Positions 38,942-50,370 of a stretch of DNA of 64,000 nucleotides are shown here, in pieces (within the stretch, counting starts at the first letter, position 1; every line of letters begins with the position of its first letter). The notes beneath the pieces were generated by a model that did not search any database, was not told where the DNA came from, and worked only from the letters and a program-made list of their open reading frames with translations. Both the position numbers and the translations under genes were made by a program. Source of the stretch: Roseiterribacter gracilis (GTDB lineage Bacteria > Pseudomonadota > Alphaproteobacteria > BOG-932 > Roseiterribacteraceae); NCBI GenBank assembly GCA_018332375.1, contig BOPV01000001.1:2418001-2482000 (forward strand). Direction: 5' to 3'.

Positions 38942-40420
38942 ATGGCCCGATTCGATCTGCTGGTGATTGGCGGTGGCATCAACGGCGTCGGCATTGCGCG
39001 CGACGCAGTCGGCCGTGGCCTGTCCGTCCTGCTGGTCGAGCGCGGTGATCTTGGCGGTGCGACCTCGTCCGCCAGCTCCAAACTGATTCACGGCGGCCTG
39101 CGCTATCTCGAACATGGCGAGTTCGCGCTGGTGCGCGAGTCGCTGCTCGAACGCGCAACGATGCTGCGCATCGCACCGCATCTGGTGCGGCCGGTGCGGT
39201 TCGTGTTGCCGCATTTTCCCGGCATGCGTCCGCGCTGGATGCTGCGTTTCGGCCTGTTTCTCTACGACCTGTTGCAAGGAAAAAGCCTGCCGCATGCCTA
39301 TTCGGTGCGGCTCGATCGCGATCCGGTCGGCGCGCCGTTGCGCGACGGCATGCGCAACGGCTTCGTCTATGCCGACTGCGCCGTCGACGATGCGCGCCTG
39401 GTTGTGTTGACCGCGCGCGACGCGGCTGAACGCGGCGCGGATATCCGCACCCGCACCGAACTTCGCAGTGCTGCACGTCACGGCGATGTCTGGCGCGCGA
39501 CGTTGGTACACGACGGAAAAGAAGAAATCGTCGAAGCGCGCGCCATCGCCAATGTCGCCGGCCCCTGGGTCAGCGAAAGCGCGGCGCGCATCGACGGCAA
39601 GAACTTGCCCGTGCGAGCCATCCGTCTCGTCAAAGGCAGCCATATCGTCGTCGAGAAATTCTATGACGGCGACCAGGCTTACACGCTGCAGGCACAAGAC
39701 GGCCGCGTCGTTTTTGCGATTCCGTACCAGCGCGACTTCACCTTGATCGGCACCACCGATACGCCGATCGACGGCGATCCTGCCCGCGTCTGCGCCACAC
39801 AGGACGAGCGCGACTATTTGCGTTCGGTCGCCAACAGCCTGTTCCGCAAACAACTGACCGATGCCGACATACGCTGGACCTATGCCGGCGTGCGGCCTTT
39901 GCTCGACGACGGCAAGGCGAACGCATCGCAAGTGACGCGCGACTATAAATTCGACATCGACGCGCCGCCCGGTCTGGCGCCACTGCTGGGCGTCTATGGC
40001 GGCAAGCTCACCACCTATCGCCACCTGGCTGAACGCGCCACCGACAAGCTGACGGTTGCGCTGGGACAACGACAGGCGCGCTGGACCGCGGACGAGCCGC
40101 TACCGGGCGGCGATGCCGGGTATATGACGATGCTGGGCGAGGCGTCGTTGCGCTGGCCGTTCCTGTCCGACGCGATGCGCACGCGTTTGCTGCATGCCTA
40201 TGGCACGCGCATCGAACGCGTGCTGGGCAAGGCCCAGTCGCTGGCGGACCTTGGGATTCATTTTGGTGCCGACCTGTACGAAGCCGAACTTTTGCACATG
40301 CAGCGCGACGAATGGACGATGAGCGCCGACGACGCACTATGGCGGCGCAGCAAGCTGGGCTTGCGCCTGACCGAAGCGCAGCAGGCGCGTGTGCAAGCCT
40401 GGTTCAACACGCACGGCTGA
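38942..40420 (+). CDS. glpD: Glycerol-3-phosphate dehydrogenase (aerobic)
   Basis: The 492-residue FAD enzyme passes electrons from glycerol-3-phosphate to the quinone pool at the inner membrane and yields dihydroxyacetone phosphate. The FAD Rossmann motif is FDLLVIGGGINGVGIARDAV. SSASSKLIHGGLRYLEHGEF, DCAVDDARLVVLTARDA and GVYGGKLTTYRHLAERATDK are GlpD signatures. ATG 38942 is the start, with AGAGAG upstream. A perfect hairpin terminator follows. Confidence 0.96.
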   Translation: MARFDLLVIGGGINGVGIARDAVGRGLSVLLVERGDLGGATSSASSKLIHGGLRYLEHGEFALVRESLLERATMLRIAPHLVRPVRFVLPHFPGMRPRWMLRFGLFLYDLLQGKSLPHAYSVRLDRDPVGAPLRDGMRNGFVYADCAVDDARLVVLTARDAAERGADIRTRTELRSAARHGDVWRATLVHDGKEEIVEARAIANVAGPWVSESAARIDGKNLPVRAIRLVKGSHIVVEKFYDGDQAYTLQAQDGRVVFAIPYQRDFTLIGTTDTPIDGDPARVCATQDERDYLRSVANSLFRKQLTDADIRWTYAGVRPLLDDGKANASQVTRDYKFDIDAPPGLAPLLGVYGGKLTTYRHLAERATDKLTVALGQRQARWTADEPLPGGDAGYMTMLGEASLRWPFLSDAMRTRLLHAYGTRIERVLGKAQSLADLGIHFGADLYEAELLHMQRDEWTMSADDALWRRSKLGLRLTEAQQARVQAWFNTHG

Positions 40421-40432
40421 CCGCAAGCTGTC

Positions 40433-40461
40433 ATGAACGGCGCACAAACGCCGTTCATTTT
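40433..40461 (+). terminator. Rho-independent terminator after glpD
   Basis: A perfect ten-base stem ATGAACGGCG/CGCCGTTCAT encloses CACAAA and runs into TTTT. It begins 12 bases after the glpD stop. Confidence 0.85.
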
Positions 40462-40525
40462 CAGCGCTTCTTCAAGCGACTGATGCTACGCGGCTGGGAG
40501 AACACCGGCCGTGGAGCAGAACGCA

Positions 40526-41620
40526 ATGACCGACACGACGACCCCCGCCACCAGCCGCGGGGTCAGCAAACGCATGTTGCTGGCCGGATGGGCGGTGCTG
40601 ATCGCGCTGATCTATCTCGCCATCGGCACGGCGGGCTTCACCACCATTCACGATGAGCGCGTCGCGGCCGAGAAGAGTCACCAGGCGCGCATGACGGCCG
40701 GCCCGGCCGACGCGCTGCCGCCGGGCAACTTCGTTCCGGTCACGACCGGCCTCTATCTCGACGGGATCGAAACGATGTCGCTGCGCGACTCGTTCTGGAC
40801 ACCGACGTTTTACATCTGGTTCCGCTGGAACGGCGACAAGGCGCTGAACCCTGGCGGCAATTTCCGTCTCGTCGACGGCAGCATCACGCGCAAGGATCTG
40901 CAGGACGAATATTACGGCGCCGACGGCAACAACTATCAGCGCTACCGCGTCAGCGCGCGCATCACCAAGTTCTTCAACACGACGCGCGTGCCGCGCGACG
41001 GCCACCAGCTCAACATCTATGTCGAAGATTCGCGCTTCGACGCGACCAAGCTGCGCTATGTCGTCGATCCGGCGACGGGCATCAGCTCGCGCGTGCAGGT
41101 GTCGGGCTACAATGTCGCGCATCAGGCGCAGCAAGTCGCAAAGGCGCACGCTTACAAAACCACCTATGGCGATCCGCGTGTCGAAGGCGACGGCAACCGC
41201 GTCTTCAGCATGTATTCGTACGGCATCGACGTCGCGCGCGCCGGCATGGGCGTCTATTTCAAAGTCTTCATCGGCTTGTTCGCCGGCATCACGCTGGCCT
41301 TCGCGAGCTTTGGCTTGCGCGCGTCGGAGATGAATCCGCGCTTCTCGATGTTGGCCGGTTCTTATTTCGGCGCCGTCGCCAACTCGTATCTCGCCGGTTC
41401 GCTGATTCCGTCGGCGGGACAATTCGGCCTGGTCGAGTTCGTGACCTTCCTCGGCCTGTTCACGATCTTCTTCTCGCTGATCGCGACGATCGTCTCGATC
41501 TATATCGCGGCCATCAAAGGCGACAAGGAACTGTCGCGGTCGTTCGACATGGTGACGCTCACCGTCGCAGCGCTCGGTTATATCGTCGTGAACATCGTGC
41601 TGCCGCTCAGCGCCGGCTGA
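40526..41620 (+). CDS. Membrane protein resembling pentameric ligand-gated ion channels
   Basis: The 364-residue product has an N-terminal helix (17-39), a periplasmic region of about 200 residues, and four C-terminal helices (about 241-263, 272-291, 301-326, 340-361). The periplasmic part has VPVTTGLYLDGIETMSLRDS (70-89), FWTPTFYIWFRWNGD (90-104) and a later PRDGHQLNIYVEDSR (156-170), the strand pattern of the Cys-loop receptor ligand domain (bacterial GLIC/ELIC type). MNPRFSMLAGSYFGAVANSY and the next helix follow the M2-M3 order of such channels. It lacks a cleavable signal, so the first helix would be a membrane anchor. I started it at ATG 40526, nine bases after GGAG. This is a structural inference; a channel function is unproven. 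Confidence 0.6.
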   Translation: MTDTTTPATSRGVSKRMLLAGWAVLIALIYLAIGTAGFTTIHDERVAAEKSHQARMTAGPADALPPGNFVPVTTGLYLDGIETMSLRDSFWTPTFYIWFRWNGDKALNPGGNFRLVDGSITRKDLQDEYYGADGNNYQRYRVSARITKFFNTTRVPRDGHQLNIYVEDSRFDATKLRYVVDPATGISSRVQVSGYNVAHQAQQVAKAHAYKTTYGDPRVEGDGNRVFSMYSYGIDVARAGMGVYFKVFIGLFAGITLAFASFGLRASEMNPRFSMLAGSYFGAVANSYLAGSLIPSAGQFGLVEFVTFLGLFTIFFSLIATIVSIYIAAIKGDKELSRSFDMVTLTVAALGYIVVNIVLPLSAG

Positions 41621-41624
41621 CCTA

Positions 41625-41666
41625 GGTTTTCCCGCGAAGTGGGTACCGGTTCGCGGAGGGAAAACC
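41625..41666. repeat. Dispersed palindromic repeat A, copy 3
   Basis: GGTTTTCCCGCGAAGTGGGT, continuing to ACCGGTTCGCGGAGGGAAAACC, forms a 42-base palindrome four bases after the channel-like gene. It is in inverse orientation to copies 1 and 2, which is immaterial for a palindrome. Confidence 0.8.
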
Positions 41667-41681
41667 GTCAAACAAAAAGGA

Positions 41682-41712
41682 GAGCATGACCCGATCCGAT
41701 CGGGTCATGCTC
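41682..41712. repeat. 31-base near-perfect palindrome
   Basis: GAGCATGACCCGATC, one central base, then GATCGGGTCATGCTC. A 15-base perfect stem with no loop is a cruciform-type repeat. Combinations of this GAGCATGA palindrome with repeat A are common in Rhizobiales intergenic DNA. Confidence 0.8.
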
Positions 41713-41718
41713 GAAACG

Positions 41719-41750
41719 AAACGGCCCCGCTGTTTCCAGCGGGGCCGTTC
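41719..41750 (-). terminator. Terminator after ftsH
   Basis: ACGGCCCCGCTG-TTTC-CAGCGGGGCCGT is a 12-base perfect stem; reading leftward it is followed by TTCG and T-rich bases. It lies 27 bases after the ftsH stop. Confidence 0.8.
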
Positions 41751-41776
41751 GTTACCGGGGGCAACCCGGTCGGAAA

Positions 41777-43708
<1,932 letters not shown>

Positions 43709-43762
43709 GTCGCACTCTCCTCGCGCGTCTCGCGCCGACCGGCCGACTATACGCGCAGGTCC

Positions 43763-44821
43763 TCAGATAATGTTCCGGAATCCTGAGACAACCGCACCTG
43801 CAACGGCAGTGAGCGGCCGTGGTTCGGCAGCGCGGCCCAGTTCGGGCAAGAAAATCACGCCGTCGCTCCCTGCCGGGCTGATCCTGGACCCGCCAAGCGT
43901 GGCGCCGGGAAAGGCTGGTTCGGCAAGAGAACGATCCAGAGACGCCAGTTTCTCCCGCTTTGGTGCCGGAGTCCGCCCGCCGGTGCGCGCCAGCACAGCG
44001 GCCAAGGCGCGCAGCCGTAATTCCACCGGCTCGTCCAGCCAATCACCGCGATTCAAATAAACGCCGTCGGTGCCAATCGTGACCCGCCGCGCCAAAAGCT
44101 GGCTGGTCGCCGCCGCAAGCGCCGCCGCGGCCGCCCGGGCGCGTGCCGCTGTGGCGCACAAAGCGGCCGCACCCAGCCCTTCTTCGCCCAGCGCCTCGGC
44201 CACCGCGCGCAGCCGCGGCCGGGCAAAGCGCGGGTCGAAATTGGATGGATCCTCGATCACTTTCTGGCCGAACCGGACGCAGGTCGCGCGCAACCGGTCC
44301 TTGGGTTGGTCGAGCAAGGGGCGCAGCAGACGGACATGCGGCGTCTCGGTCAGCGGTGCCATCCCGCCCAACCCGTCGACGCCGCTGCCTTTGGCGAGAC
44401 GCAGCAGAACCGTCTCGGCCTGATCGTCCTGGTGATGGCCGAGGCAGAGATGCAGCAGGCCGCGTTCGCGGCAGGCGCGCGTCAACAGGTCGCGCCGCGC
44501 ATCGCGCGCCGCTTCCATCAATCCAGTGGCGGGTTTGGGACCAGTCCAGGGCAGCACCGTATGCGCGATGCCGCGCGCGCCAAGCCACGCACCGACCTGC
44601 GCCGCTTCCGCAGCAGATGCATCGCGCAGCGCGTGATCGACCGTGAACGCGTGCACCATGCCGCCGCGCGCACGAACCCATTCGTCGAGAAGCAGCGTCA
44701 GCGCCAGACTGTCGGCGCCGCCGGACACACCGACGGCGAGATGTGGCGCGGGTTCGAACGGGCCGAGCGTTGCGAGCAGACCGTCAAATTCAGCAGCATC
44801 AATTGCTGCCGCGGTCAGCAC
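43763..44821 (-). CDS. tilS: tRNA(Ile)-lysidine synthase
   Basis: The 352-residue PP-loop ATPase changes cytidine 34 of tRNA-Ile(CAU) to lysidine, so that it reads AUA. The motif LAVGVSGGADSLALTLLLDE lies near residue 30, with HAFTVDHALRDASAAEAAQV, HHQDDQAETVLLRLAKGSG and LRPLLDQPKDRLRATC. I start it at GTG 44819-44821, overlapping the cpoB stop; no ATG is suitably placed. It is shorter than Escherichia coli TilS (432), lacking most of the C-terminal domain, which is common in alphaproteobacteria. Confidence 0.92.
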   Translation of the reverse strand: MLTAAAIDAAEFDGLLATLGPFEPAPHLAVGVSGGADSLALTLLLDEWVRARGGMVHAFTVDHALRDASAAEAAQVGAWLGARGIAHTVLPWTGPKPATGLMEAARDARRDLLTRACRERGLLHLCLGHHQDDQAETVLLRLAKGSGVDGLGGMAPLTETPHVRLLRPLLDQPKDRLRATCVRFGQKVIEDPSNFDPRFARPRLRAVAEALGEEGLGAAALCATAARARAAAAALAAATSQLLARRVTIGTDGVYLNRGDWLDEPVELRLRALAAVLARTGGRTPAPKREKLASLDRSLAEPAFPGATLGGSRISPAGSDGVIFLPELGRAAEPRPLTAVAGAVVSGFRNII

Positions 44822-45684
44822 TTCAGACGCGACCGTTCCTGCGTCGCAGCGCGCTTCACGTTGGCGCTTGCGGTCGGATATTGGCGATCGAGTTGCGACA
44901 GCGCGGTGCATGCGTCGCTGTTCTGTTTCAACTGACCCAACGACAGGCCGAGCTTTAGCAGCGAGTCCGCACCTTTCGGGCCGGTCGGATATTTCTTGTA
45001 GCTGTCGCCGAACGCGACGGCTGCCTGCTGCCATTGCTGGCGCACATAATAGGTCTCGCCCAACCAATAGGCCGCGTTCGGTGCGCGTGGATCGTTGGCA
45101 TGCGCGGCGATGAATTGTTTGAACGAGACTTCGGCGCCCGCCGGATCACCGTTGGTGAGCTGCGTGTAGGCCTGTTCGTACGACGCTTCGGCCGTCACCG
45201 GTTTCGGCGTTGGTTGCGTCTGCCCCAACACGCCGACCGTCGGCGACGTTGCAGGTGCAGTACCCGGCGTTACCGCCGGCGGAGCACCAACCGGCGGCGG
45301 TGCAACCGCTGCAGGACGTTGCGCGCCGGGAACGGTTTGCGACGGAATGATCTGCGTCGGCGGAACCACACCCGGATTGACCGCGGTGCTGGGCGCCGGC
45401 AGCGGAATGATCGGCGACGGTTGCGAGGCAATTGGTGCTACGGGCGCAGCGCCGCCGCGCGTTTCGATGTCGCCGACGCGCAGCTCGAGATCCTGTCGGC
45501 TTTTCTCGAGCTGCTGTTGCAACGTGCGGATCTGAAATTGCTGCTGCTCGACCTGTCCCGTCAGTTGCCGGATCTGCGCTTCGAGCTGCTGCAAACGCAG
45601 CTCGAAACCAGCCAGTGCGGATTCCTGCGCGAACGCAGGAACCGCTGCAAAGACGAACGCAAGGGCGAGCAGCAGACGACGCAT
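44815..45684 (-). CDS. cpoB: Cell division coordinator CpoB (YbgF)
   Basis: The 289-residue periplasmic protein has signal peptide MRRLLLALAFVFAAVPAFA-Q. An N-terminal coiled coil (FELRLQQLEAQIRQLTGQVE on) follows, then a long proline/alanine linker, and three TPR repeats (SYEQAYTQLTNGDPAGAEVS; APNAAYWLGETYYVRQQWQQ). CpoB links Tol-Pal action to peptidoglycan synthesis at the septum. ATG overlaps the pal stop (TAATG). Confidence 0.93.
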   Translation of the reverse strand: MRRLLLALAFVFAAVPAFAQESALAGFELRLQQLEAQIRQLTGQVEQQQFQIRTLQQQLEKSRQDLELRVGDIETRGGAAPVAPIASQPSPIIPLPAPSTAVNPGVVPPTQIIPSQTVPGAQRPAAVAPPPVGAPPAVTPGTAPATSPTVGVLGQTQPTPKPVTAEASYEQAYTQLTNGDPAGAEVSFKQFIAAHANDPRAPNAAYWLGETYYVRQQWQQAAVAFGDSYKKYPTGPKGADSLLKLGLSLGQLKQNSDACTALSQLDRQYPTASANVKRAATQERSRLKC

Positions 45685-46193
45685 TACGAGCTCGGACCAC
45701 CGACGACGGTGACGCCGCGACGATTCTGCGCCCACGAGGCTTCATCCGAACCCAACACAGCCGGACGCTCCTTGCCGAAGCTGACCGTCTGGATGCGCGA
45801 CGACGGGATGCCGTTGGCGACGAGATAGTTCTTCACCGCGGTTGCACGACGTTCGCCGAGCGCGAGGTTGTATTCGCGCGTGCCGCGTTCGTCGGCATGG
45901 CCTTCGATCGTGATGCTCACGTTCGAATATTTCTTCAGCCATTCAGCCTGACGGCCGAGCGTCGCGCGGCCTTCCTGCGTGATGTCCGACCGGTCGAGTT
46001 CGAAGAAGACGCGGTCGCCGACATTGGCGACCAGATCGGCCTGCGTGCCCGGGCCGACAGCGCCGCGGTCGATGCCGCTGCCGACGCCACCGGCGCCCGT
46101 CGTCGAGGTCGAATCAGTTGCGCTGTCTTTCTTCGACGAGCAGCCGCCGAGCACCAGCACCAGGGCCAGCACGGCAAACGAGGTCTTCCACAT
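45684..46193 (-). CDS. pal: Peptidoglycan-associated lipoprotein
   Basis: The 169-residue lipoprotein has a lipobox LVLVLGGCSS, a low-complexity linker, and an OmpA-like domain (DRSDITQEGRATLGRQAEWL; ITIEGHADERGTREYNLALG; RRATAVKNYLVANGIPSSRI) that binds meso-diaminopimelate. It is anchored in the outer membrane and interacts with TolB. I prefer the ATG 46191-46193, after AAAGGAG. Confidence 0.95.
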   Translation of the reverse strand: MWKTSFAVLALVLVLGGCSSKKDSATDSTSTTGAGGVGSGIDRGAVGPGTQADLVANVGDRVFFELDRSDITQEGRATLGRQAEWLKKYSNVSITIEGHADERGTREYNLALGERRATAVKNYLVANGIPSSRIQTVSFGKERPAVLGSDEASWAQNRRGVTVVGGPSS

Positions 46194-46251
46194 GGAACGC
46201 GACTCCTTTGGTCTTTCGTATTTCATCGTTGGTCCTAATCCCGAGTAGCGG

Positions 46252-47574
46252 TCACGGCAACAGGCCGGACCAGGCCGGATCGGACGCGTCGCTCTGGGTG
46301 AGAACTTCGCGTTCGTTCTGGCCGGTAACGTCGATCGTGTAGAGGCGGGCAGTCTTGCCGCGCGGGCCCGGCCGCTCTTTGAAGTACATCAGCACGCGTC
46401 CGTTCGGGGCCCAGGTCGGGCCTTCAACGTGGAACGCCTGGGTGATCAGACGCTCACCACTGCCGTCGGGCTTCATCACGCCGATAAAGAACTGACCGCC
46501 CTGTTGCTTGGTGAAGGCGATCAGGTCGCCGCGCGGCGACCAGACCGGGCCGGCATAGCGCCCGTCACCGAACGAAATGCGGTTAGCCGGACCACCGGTC
46601 GCCGACATCACGTACAGCTGCTGCGTACCGCCGCGATCGGATTCGAAGACGATTTTCGAACCGTCGGGCGAATACGACGGCGACGTGTCGATCGACGGCG
46701 TCTGCGTCAGCTGGCGAATCTGGCGCGAGCGCAGATCCATCACATAGATGTCGGTCTGGCCATTCTCGGACATCGAGAAGACGACGCTGTTCCCATCCGG
46801 CGAGAAGCGCGGCGAGAAGGTCATCTGCGGCAGATCGGCGAGCAGCTCGCGCTTCTGCGTGTCGACGTTGAACAGGAACACGCGCGGCTTGCCGTTGCCG
46901 AACGCCATGTAGGTGACTTCCGCCGCGGTCGGCGAAAAGCGCGGCGTCAGCACAAGCTGCGAACCGTCGGTCAGGTAGCGCGCATTCTCGCCGTCATAAT
47001 CCATGATCGCGAGACGCTTGATGCGGCGTTCGCCGGGGCCGCTTTCGGCGACATAGACGACGCGCGTATCGAAATAACCGCTCTCGCCGGTGAGCTGCTT
47101 GTAGATCGTGTCGGCAATGATGTGCGCGGTGCGGCGCCAATTCTGCGGCGCCGTTGTAAAGGCGGTGCCGATGATCTGGCCGCCGCTGGCGCTGGATGCA
47201 CCCGCGAACACGTCGTGCAGGCGGAATTCGACGCGGATACGGCCGTCGCCCGACGGCACGACCTGGCCCGTCACCAGCGCCGGCACGTTGAGCGGCTTCC
47301 AGGCGGCGTATTCCACGCCCTTTTGCTGAATCTGCTCCGGCGTCTGGATGAACGACGCGGGATCGAGCGGCTTGAACAGGCCCGAGCCCGCGAGATCGTT
47401 GGTGATCACGCGCGCAATGTCGGCACCCGCCGGATCGCCGGCGAAATTGGTGATCGCGATCGGGAGCGGCGCTGCACGCCCGCGATTCACGTCGACACGA
47501 ACCTCGGCATGCGCCGGTGCGGCAGCAGCCAGCAGGGCCACGACGGCGAATGCGAGCGATCGGAAAAGATTCAT
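46252..47574 (-). CDS. tolB: Tol-Pal system protein TolB
   Basis: The 440-residue periplasmic protein has signal [23 protein letters not shown], an N-terminal D1/D2 domain ([20 protein letters not shown]), and a six-bladed beta-propeller made of WD-like repeats ([57 protein letters not shown]). It binds Pal and transmits TolA pulling. Its ATG overlaps the tolA stop. Confidence 0.95.
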   Translation of the reverse strand: MNLFRSLAFAVVALLAAAAPAHAEVRVDVNRGRAAPLPIAITNFAGDPAGADIARVITNDLAGSGLFKPLDPASFIQTPEQIQQKGVEYAAWKPLNVPALVTGQVVPSGDGRIRVEFRLHDVFAGASSASGGQIIGTAFTTAPQNWRRTAHIIADTIYKQLTGESGYFDTRVVYVAESGPGERRIKRLAIMDYDGENARYLTDGSQLVLTPRFSPTAAEVTYMAFGNGKPRVFLFNVDTQKRELLADLPQMTFSPRFSPDGNSVVFSMSENGQTDIYVMDLRSRQIRQLTQTPSIDTSPSYSPDGSKIVFESDRGGTQQLYVMSATGGPANRISFGDGRYAGPVWSPRGDLIAFTKQQGGQFFIGVMKPDGSGERLITQAFHVEGPTWAPNGRVLMYFKERPGPRGKTARLYTIDVTGQNEREVLTQSDASDPAWSGLLP

Positions 47575-48437
47575 CCGAGCATTTCCTTGGGGTTGAAGCC
47601 GATCACCATGTCTTTCCACAACGAAGCCTTGTCCGGAGGCAAGGCCAACGGTGAACAGGCTGGGCTGCGCAGCGCGCGCACCGCAGCGTCGGCAGCGGCG
47701 CGGAAGAACCCGTCCGAGCCATAGCGTGCCTTGTCGACGATATCGATCGACCGCACGGTTCGGTCCGGGTTCACCTGAATGCGGATATCGACGTTTAAGT
47801 TCTGCGCGTCGCGCGCGCCGGCCGGAATGTTCCAGCATTTGCCCAGCTGCTGAATCAGCGCGTCCATCTCGCCCGCGCTCATTTGCTGCGCAACCTGCGC
47901 GATCGCACTTTGTTGCTGTTGTACGGGCGCGGTCTTTTCTTTGGTCGGCTGATCTGTCTTCTGCGGCGACGGCTGCAGCTTCGACAAATTCTTCAGCACC
48001 GAATCCATATCGGGCGCCGGCTTCTTCGGCTCTTCTTTCTTCTTCAGCTCGATCTTCGGCATTTCGAGCTTGTTCTGGTCGGGCTCGATCTTGGCCAGAT
48101 CGGGCATCTTCATCGCCAGCGGATCGCGCGGCGGTGCGGCCTTTTCCAGCTTCGGCATATCGGGCGTCGGCAGCGGCTCGGGCGACGGCACTTCCGCAAC
48201 TTTGGGTGCGGGCGGCGGCTTGAATTCGGGCACCGGCTTGGGCGGTTCCGGCGTCGGATCTTTTGGCTTCGGCGTCGGCTCGGCGACTTTGGTCGTGGTC
48301 GGTACGTCGGACACGATGTCGACCGGCACCGGGGGCGGCAGCTCGACCGGCTTCGAGTGCAGGAACGGCAACCCGACCAGACAGAGCACGATCACCGCCG
48401 CATGCACACCGATGGAAAACCAAACCGAGCGGCGCAT
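47571..48437 (-). CDS. tolA: TolA-type energy transducer of the Tol-Pal system
   Basis: The 288-residue protein has one N-terminal helix ([20 protein letters not shown]), a long Pro/Lys/Glu-rich periplasm-spanning segment (about 30-185), and a globular C-terminal domain ([20 protein letters not shown] on; [20 protein letters not shown]) as in TolA/TonB. It transfers energy from TolQR to TolB-Pal at the division site. Shorter than enteric TolA, as usual in alphaproteobacteria. Confidence 0.9.
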   Translation of the reverse strand: MRRSVWFSIGVHAAVIVLCLVGLPFLHSKPVELPPPVPVDIVSDVPTTTKVAEPTPKPKDPTPEPPKPVPEFKPPPAPKVAEVPSPEPLPTPDMPKLEKAAPPRDPLAMKMPDLAKIEPDQNKLEMPKIELKKKEEPKKPAPDMDSVLKNLSKLQPSPQKTDQPTKEKTAPVQQQQSAIAQVAQQMSAGEMDALIQQLGKCWNIPAGARDAQNLNVDIRIQVNPDRTVRSIDIVDKARYGSDGFFRAAADAAVRALRSPACSPLALPPDKASLWKDMVIGFNPKEMLG

Positions 48438-48440
48438 CGT

Positions 48441-48767
48441 TCAACGCACCAGCTCTTCGGTAACAAGCGCGACACGCTTGCAGCCGGCTTCGTTCAGCAT
48501 TTTCACGGCGCGACGAATCGCATTGTCGTCGGCAACGGCGCGGATGCCGCCGAACAAACGCGCGTCGTTGCCTGGGCACATGGCGCCGTTGTGGCGCTGG
48601 TTCCAGATCGGAATCGCGCCCACCGCAATACGCTCGCCGGCAAACTGCACCGTATCGTCGTCAATCAGCGTGATCGCCGGCACAATCTGTTTCTCAGCCG
48701 CGGACGCGCCCATCGACGAAGTCGCGACGGCGAGCAGCGTCAACGCCAGATGGGGCCTTACAGTCAT
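48441..48767 (-). CDS. Exported small protein with a TolR/ExbD-like periplasmic domain
   Basis: The 108-residue product lies between tolR and tolA. It starts at ATG 48765-48767, overlapping the tolR stop, or at a GTG just before. A signal peptide ([19 protein letters not shown], then ASA) is followed by [20 protein letters not shown] and [20 protein letters not shown], then [11 protein letters not shown]. The last part matches in order TolR's own LRGDKGIDYGKMMQVLSSIT and NAGFSKVSLVS, so it looks like a secreted copy of TolR's periplasmic domain without the membrane anchor. Two cysteines in the mature part could form a disulfide. I do not know a named family. Confidence 0.65.
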   Translation of the reverse strand: MTVRPHLALTLLAVATSSMGASAAEKQIVPAITLIDDDTVQFAGERIAVGAIPIWNQRHNGAMCPGNDARLFGGIRAVADDNAIRRAVKMLNEAGCKRVALVTEELVR

Positions 48768-49219
48768 CACTTCTTTTTCGCGTCCGGCGCCGGCGTCGAA
48801 ACCAGCGAGACTTTGCTGAAGCCGGCATTGGTGATGCTGGACAGGACCTGCATCATCTTGCCGTAGTCGATGCCTTTGTCGCCGCGCAGATAGATGCGCG
48901 CTTCTTTGTTGGCGCCCGCGATTGCGGTCAGGCGCGGGACCAGCGAGTCGATGTCGACCTTGGTCTGCATCAGATAGACGTCGCCGGCCTTGTCGACGCT
49001 GATCTCAAGCGGCTTGTCGTCATTGTTGCTGATCGCGCGCGCATTGGTTTTTGGCAGGTCCACCGGCACGCCGTTGGTCATCATCGGTGCCGCCACCATG
49101 AACACGACGAGCAGCACCAGCATGACGTCGACCATCGGCGTCACATTGATCTCGGCCAGCGGCCGGCGGCGATATTTGCCGCCGCGCTTGGGGCCGCGTC
49201 CCGCGGTCGCCATCGCCAT
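48767..49219 (-). CDS. tolR: Tol-Pal system protein TolR
   Basis: The 150-residue ExbD-family protein has a basic N-terminus, one membrane helix with the proton-pathway Asp (AEINVTPMVDVMLVLLVVFM), and a periplasmic domain ending KVSLVSTPAPDAKKK. With TolQ it makes the proton channel that powers TolA. The gene overlaps the next one (TGATG). Confidence 0.95.
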   Translation of the reverse strand: MAMATAGRGPKRGGKYRRRPLAEINVTPMVDVMLVLLVVFMVAAPMMTNGVPVDLPKTNARAISNNDDKPLEISVDKAGDVYLMQTKVDIDSLVPRLTAIAGANKEARIYLRGDKGIDYGKMMQVLSSITNAGFSKVSLVSTPAPDAKKK

Positions 49220-49221
49220 GA

Positions 49222-49956
49222 TCAGTGCTTCTCCTCAAGGTGACGGGAGAGGATGGCGCTGAATTCCGACGAAAATGCGTCCAACCGGTCCCCGTAATTC
49301 GCCACCGCGTTCGACAATTTGTTGTAGGCGACCGAGGCCGGGATCGCCGCGACCAGGCCGACCGCCGTCGCGAACAAGGCTTCGGCAATGCCAGGGGCCA
49401 CGACCGCGAGGCTGGTATTCTGGCTGGCGGCGATCGAGTTGAACGAATTCATGATGCCCCAGACGGTGCCGAACAGGCCGACGAAGGGCGCCGTCGACGA
49501 CACCGAGGCCAGCACGTCGATCGACTTTTCGACCGAGCCCATTTCGCGCGCGATCGTGACCGCCATGACCCGGTCGATGCGCTGCTGCAGACCGGCGCGC
49601 ACTTCGTGACCGGGCGCCAGGCCGCGCTCGCTCGCATGTTTCCATTCGCGCATGCCGGCGGCGAACACCGCCGTCATCGGGTCTTTGATCTTCTTGATCG
49701 CGCGTTCGTACAGCGTGTCGAGCGAGCCGCCCGACCAGAATGCGTCTTCGAACGCGTCCGCCGCTGCCTTCAGCCGGCGCAGGCGGATGGTTTTCTCAAA
49801 GATGATCGCCCAGCTCCACACGCTGGCGATCAGCAGCGCGATCATCACCAGCTTCACGATGATGTCGGCGTTGATGAACATCGCACCGATCGACAGATCG
49901 TGCACCGCCGCGTTGCCGCCCAACTGCGCCGCGTCGACAGCCCTCGTCGGATCCAT
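49222..49956 (-). CDS. tolQ: Tol-Pal system protein TolQ
   Basis: The 244-residue ExbB-family proton channel has three helices: IIVKLVMIALLIASVWSWAI, the central APFVGLFGTVWGIMNSFNSI, and SLAVVAPGIAEALFATAVGL/VAAIPASVAYNKLS, with the conserved Thr and Glu of this family. It starts at ATG 49954-49956. It is two bases from tolR. Confidence 0.96.
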   Translation of the reverse strand: MDPTRAVDAAQLGGNAAVHDLSIGAMFINADIIVKLVMIALLIASVWSWAIIFEKTIRLRRLKAAADAFEDAFWSGGSLDTLYERAIKKIKDPMTAVFAAGMREWKHASERGLAPGHEVRAGLQQRIDRVMAVTIAREMGSVEKSIDVLASVSSTAPFVGLFGTVWGIMNSFNSIAASQNTSLAVVAPGIAEALFATAVGLVAAIPASVAYNKLSNAVANYGDRLDAFSSEFSAILSRHLEEKH

Positions 49957-49977
49957 GACTTCGTCCTTCTCTCTAAC

Positions 49978-50370
49978 TTATGCGAACGCCGCGACCAGCG
50001 CGGGCGGGAAACGAACCGGACGGCCGTCGCGGCCAATCGCCGCCAGCTCGCACCCGATTTCAACCAAAAGCTCTTCGCCGCGACGTACGTGCTGCGCCAA
50101 ACGCACGCGCGCGCCACTCGTATTCAAAATCTCGGTCGCTACGGTCAATTCGTCGCCCAGCCGCGCCGACGCGCGATAATCCAGCGACGCGCGACGTACA
50201 ACGATCCAGACGCCGTCGCGCTCGGCCATCGCGCGTTGATCCAAACCGCGTTCGCGCACCAGCTCGGTGCGCGCGCGTTCGGCGAACTTCAGATAATTGG
50301 CGTAGTACACGACGCCGCCAGCGTCGGTGTCTTCCCAGTACACGCGCACGGGAAAGTGATGTTCAGACAT
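49978..50370 (-). CDS. ybgC: Acyl-CoA thioesterase YbgC
   Basis: The 130-residue hot-dog fold protein opens [26 protein letters not shown], the family signature with catalytic Asp (shown in part: [20 protein letters not shown]). It hydrolyses short acyl-CoA and is a constant first gene of the tol operon. The ATG at 50368-50370 overlaps the ruvB end by eight bases. Confidence 0.93.
   Translation of the reverse strand: MSEHHFPVRVYWEDTDAGGVVYYANYLKFAERARTELVRERGLDQRAMAERDGVWIVVRRASLDYRASARLGDELTVATEILNTSGARVRLAQHVRRGEELLVEIGCELAAIGRDGRPVRFPPALVAAFA

Noticed and set aside
38408-40069. 553-codon minus-strand frame opposite glpD
   Set aside because: It is the antisense of glpD and the repeat element, and its C-terminal part is a wrong-frame reading of glpK; no domain.
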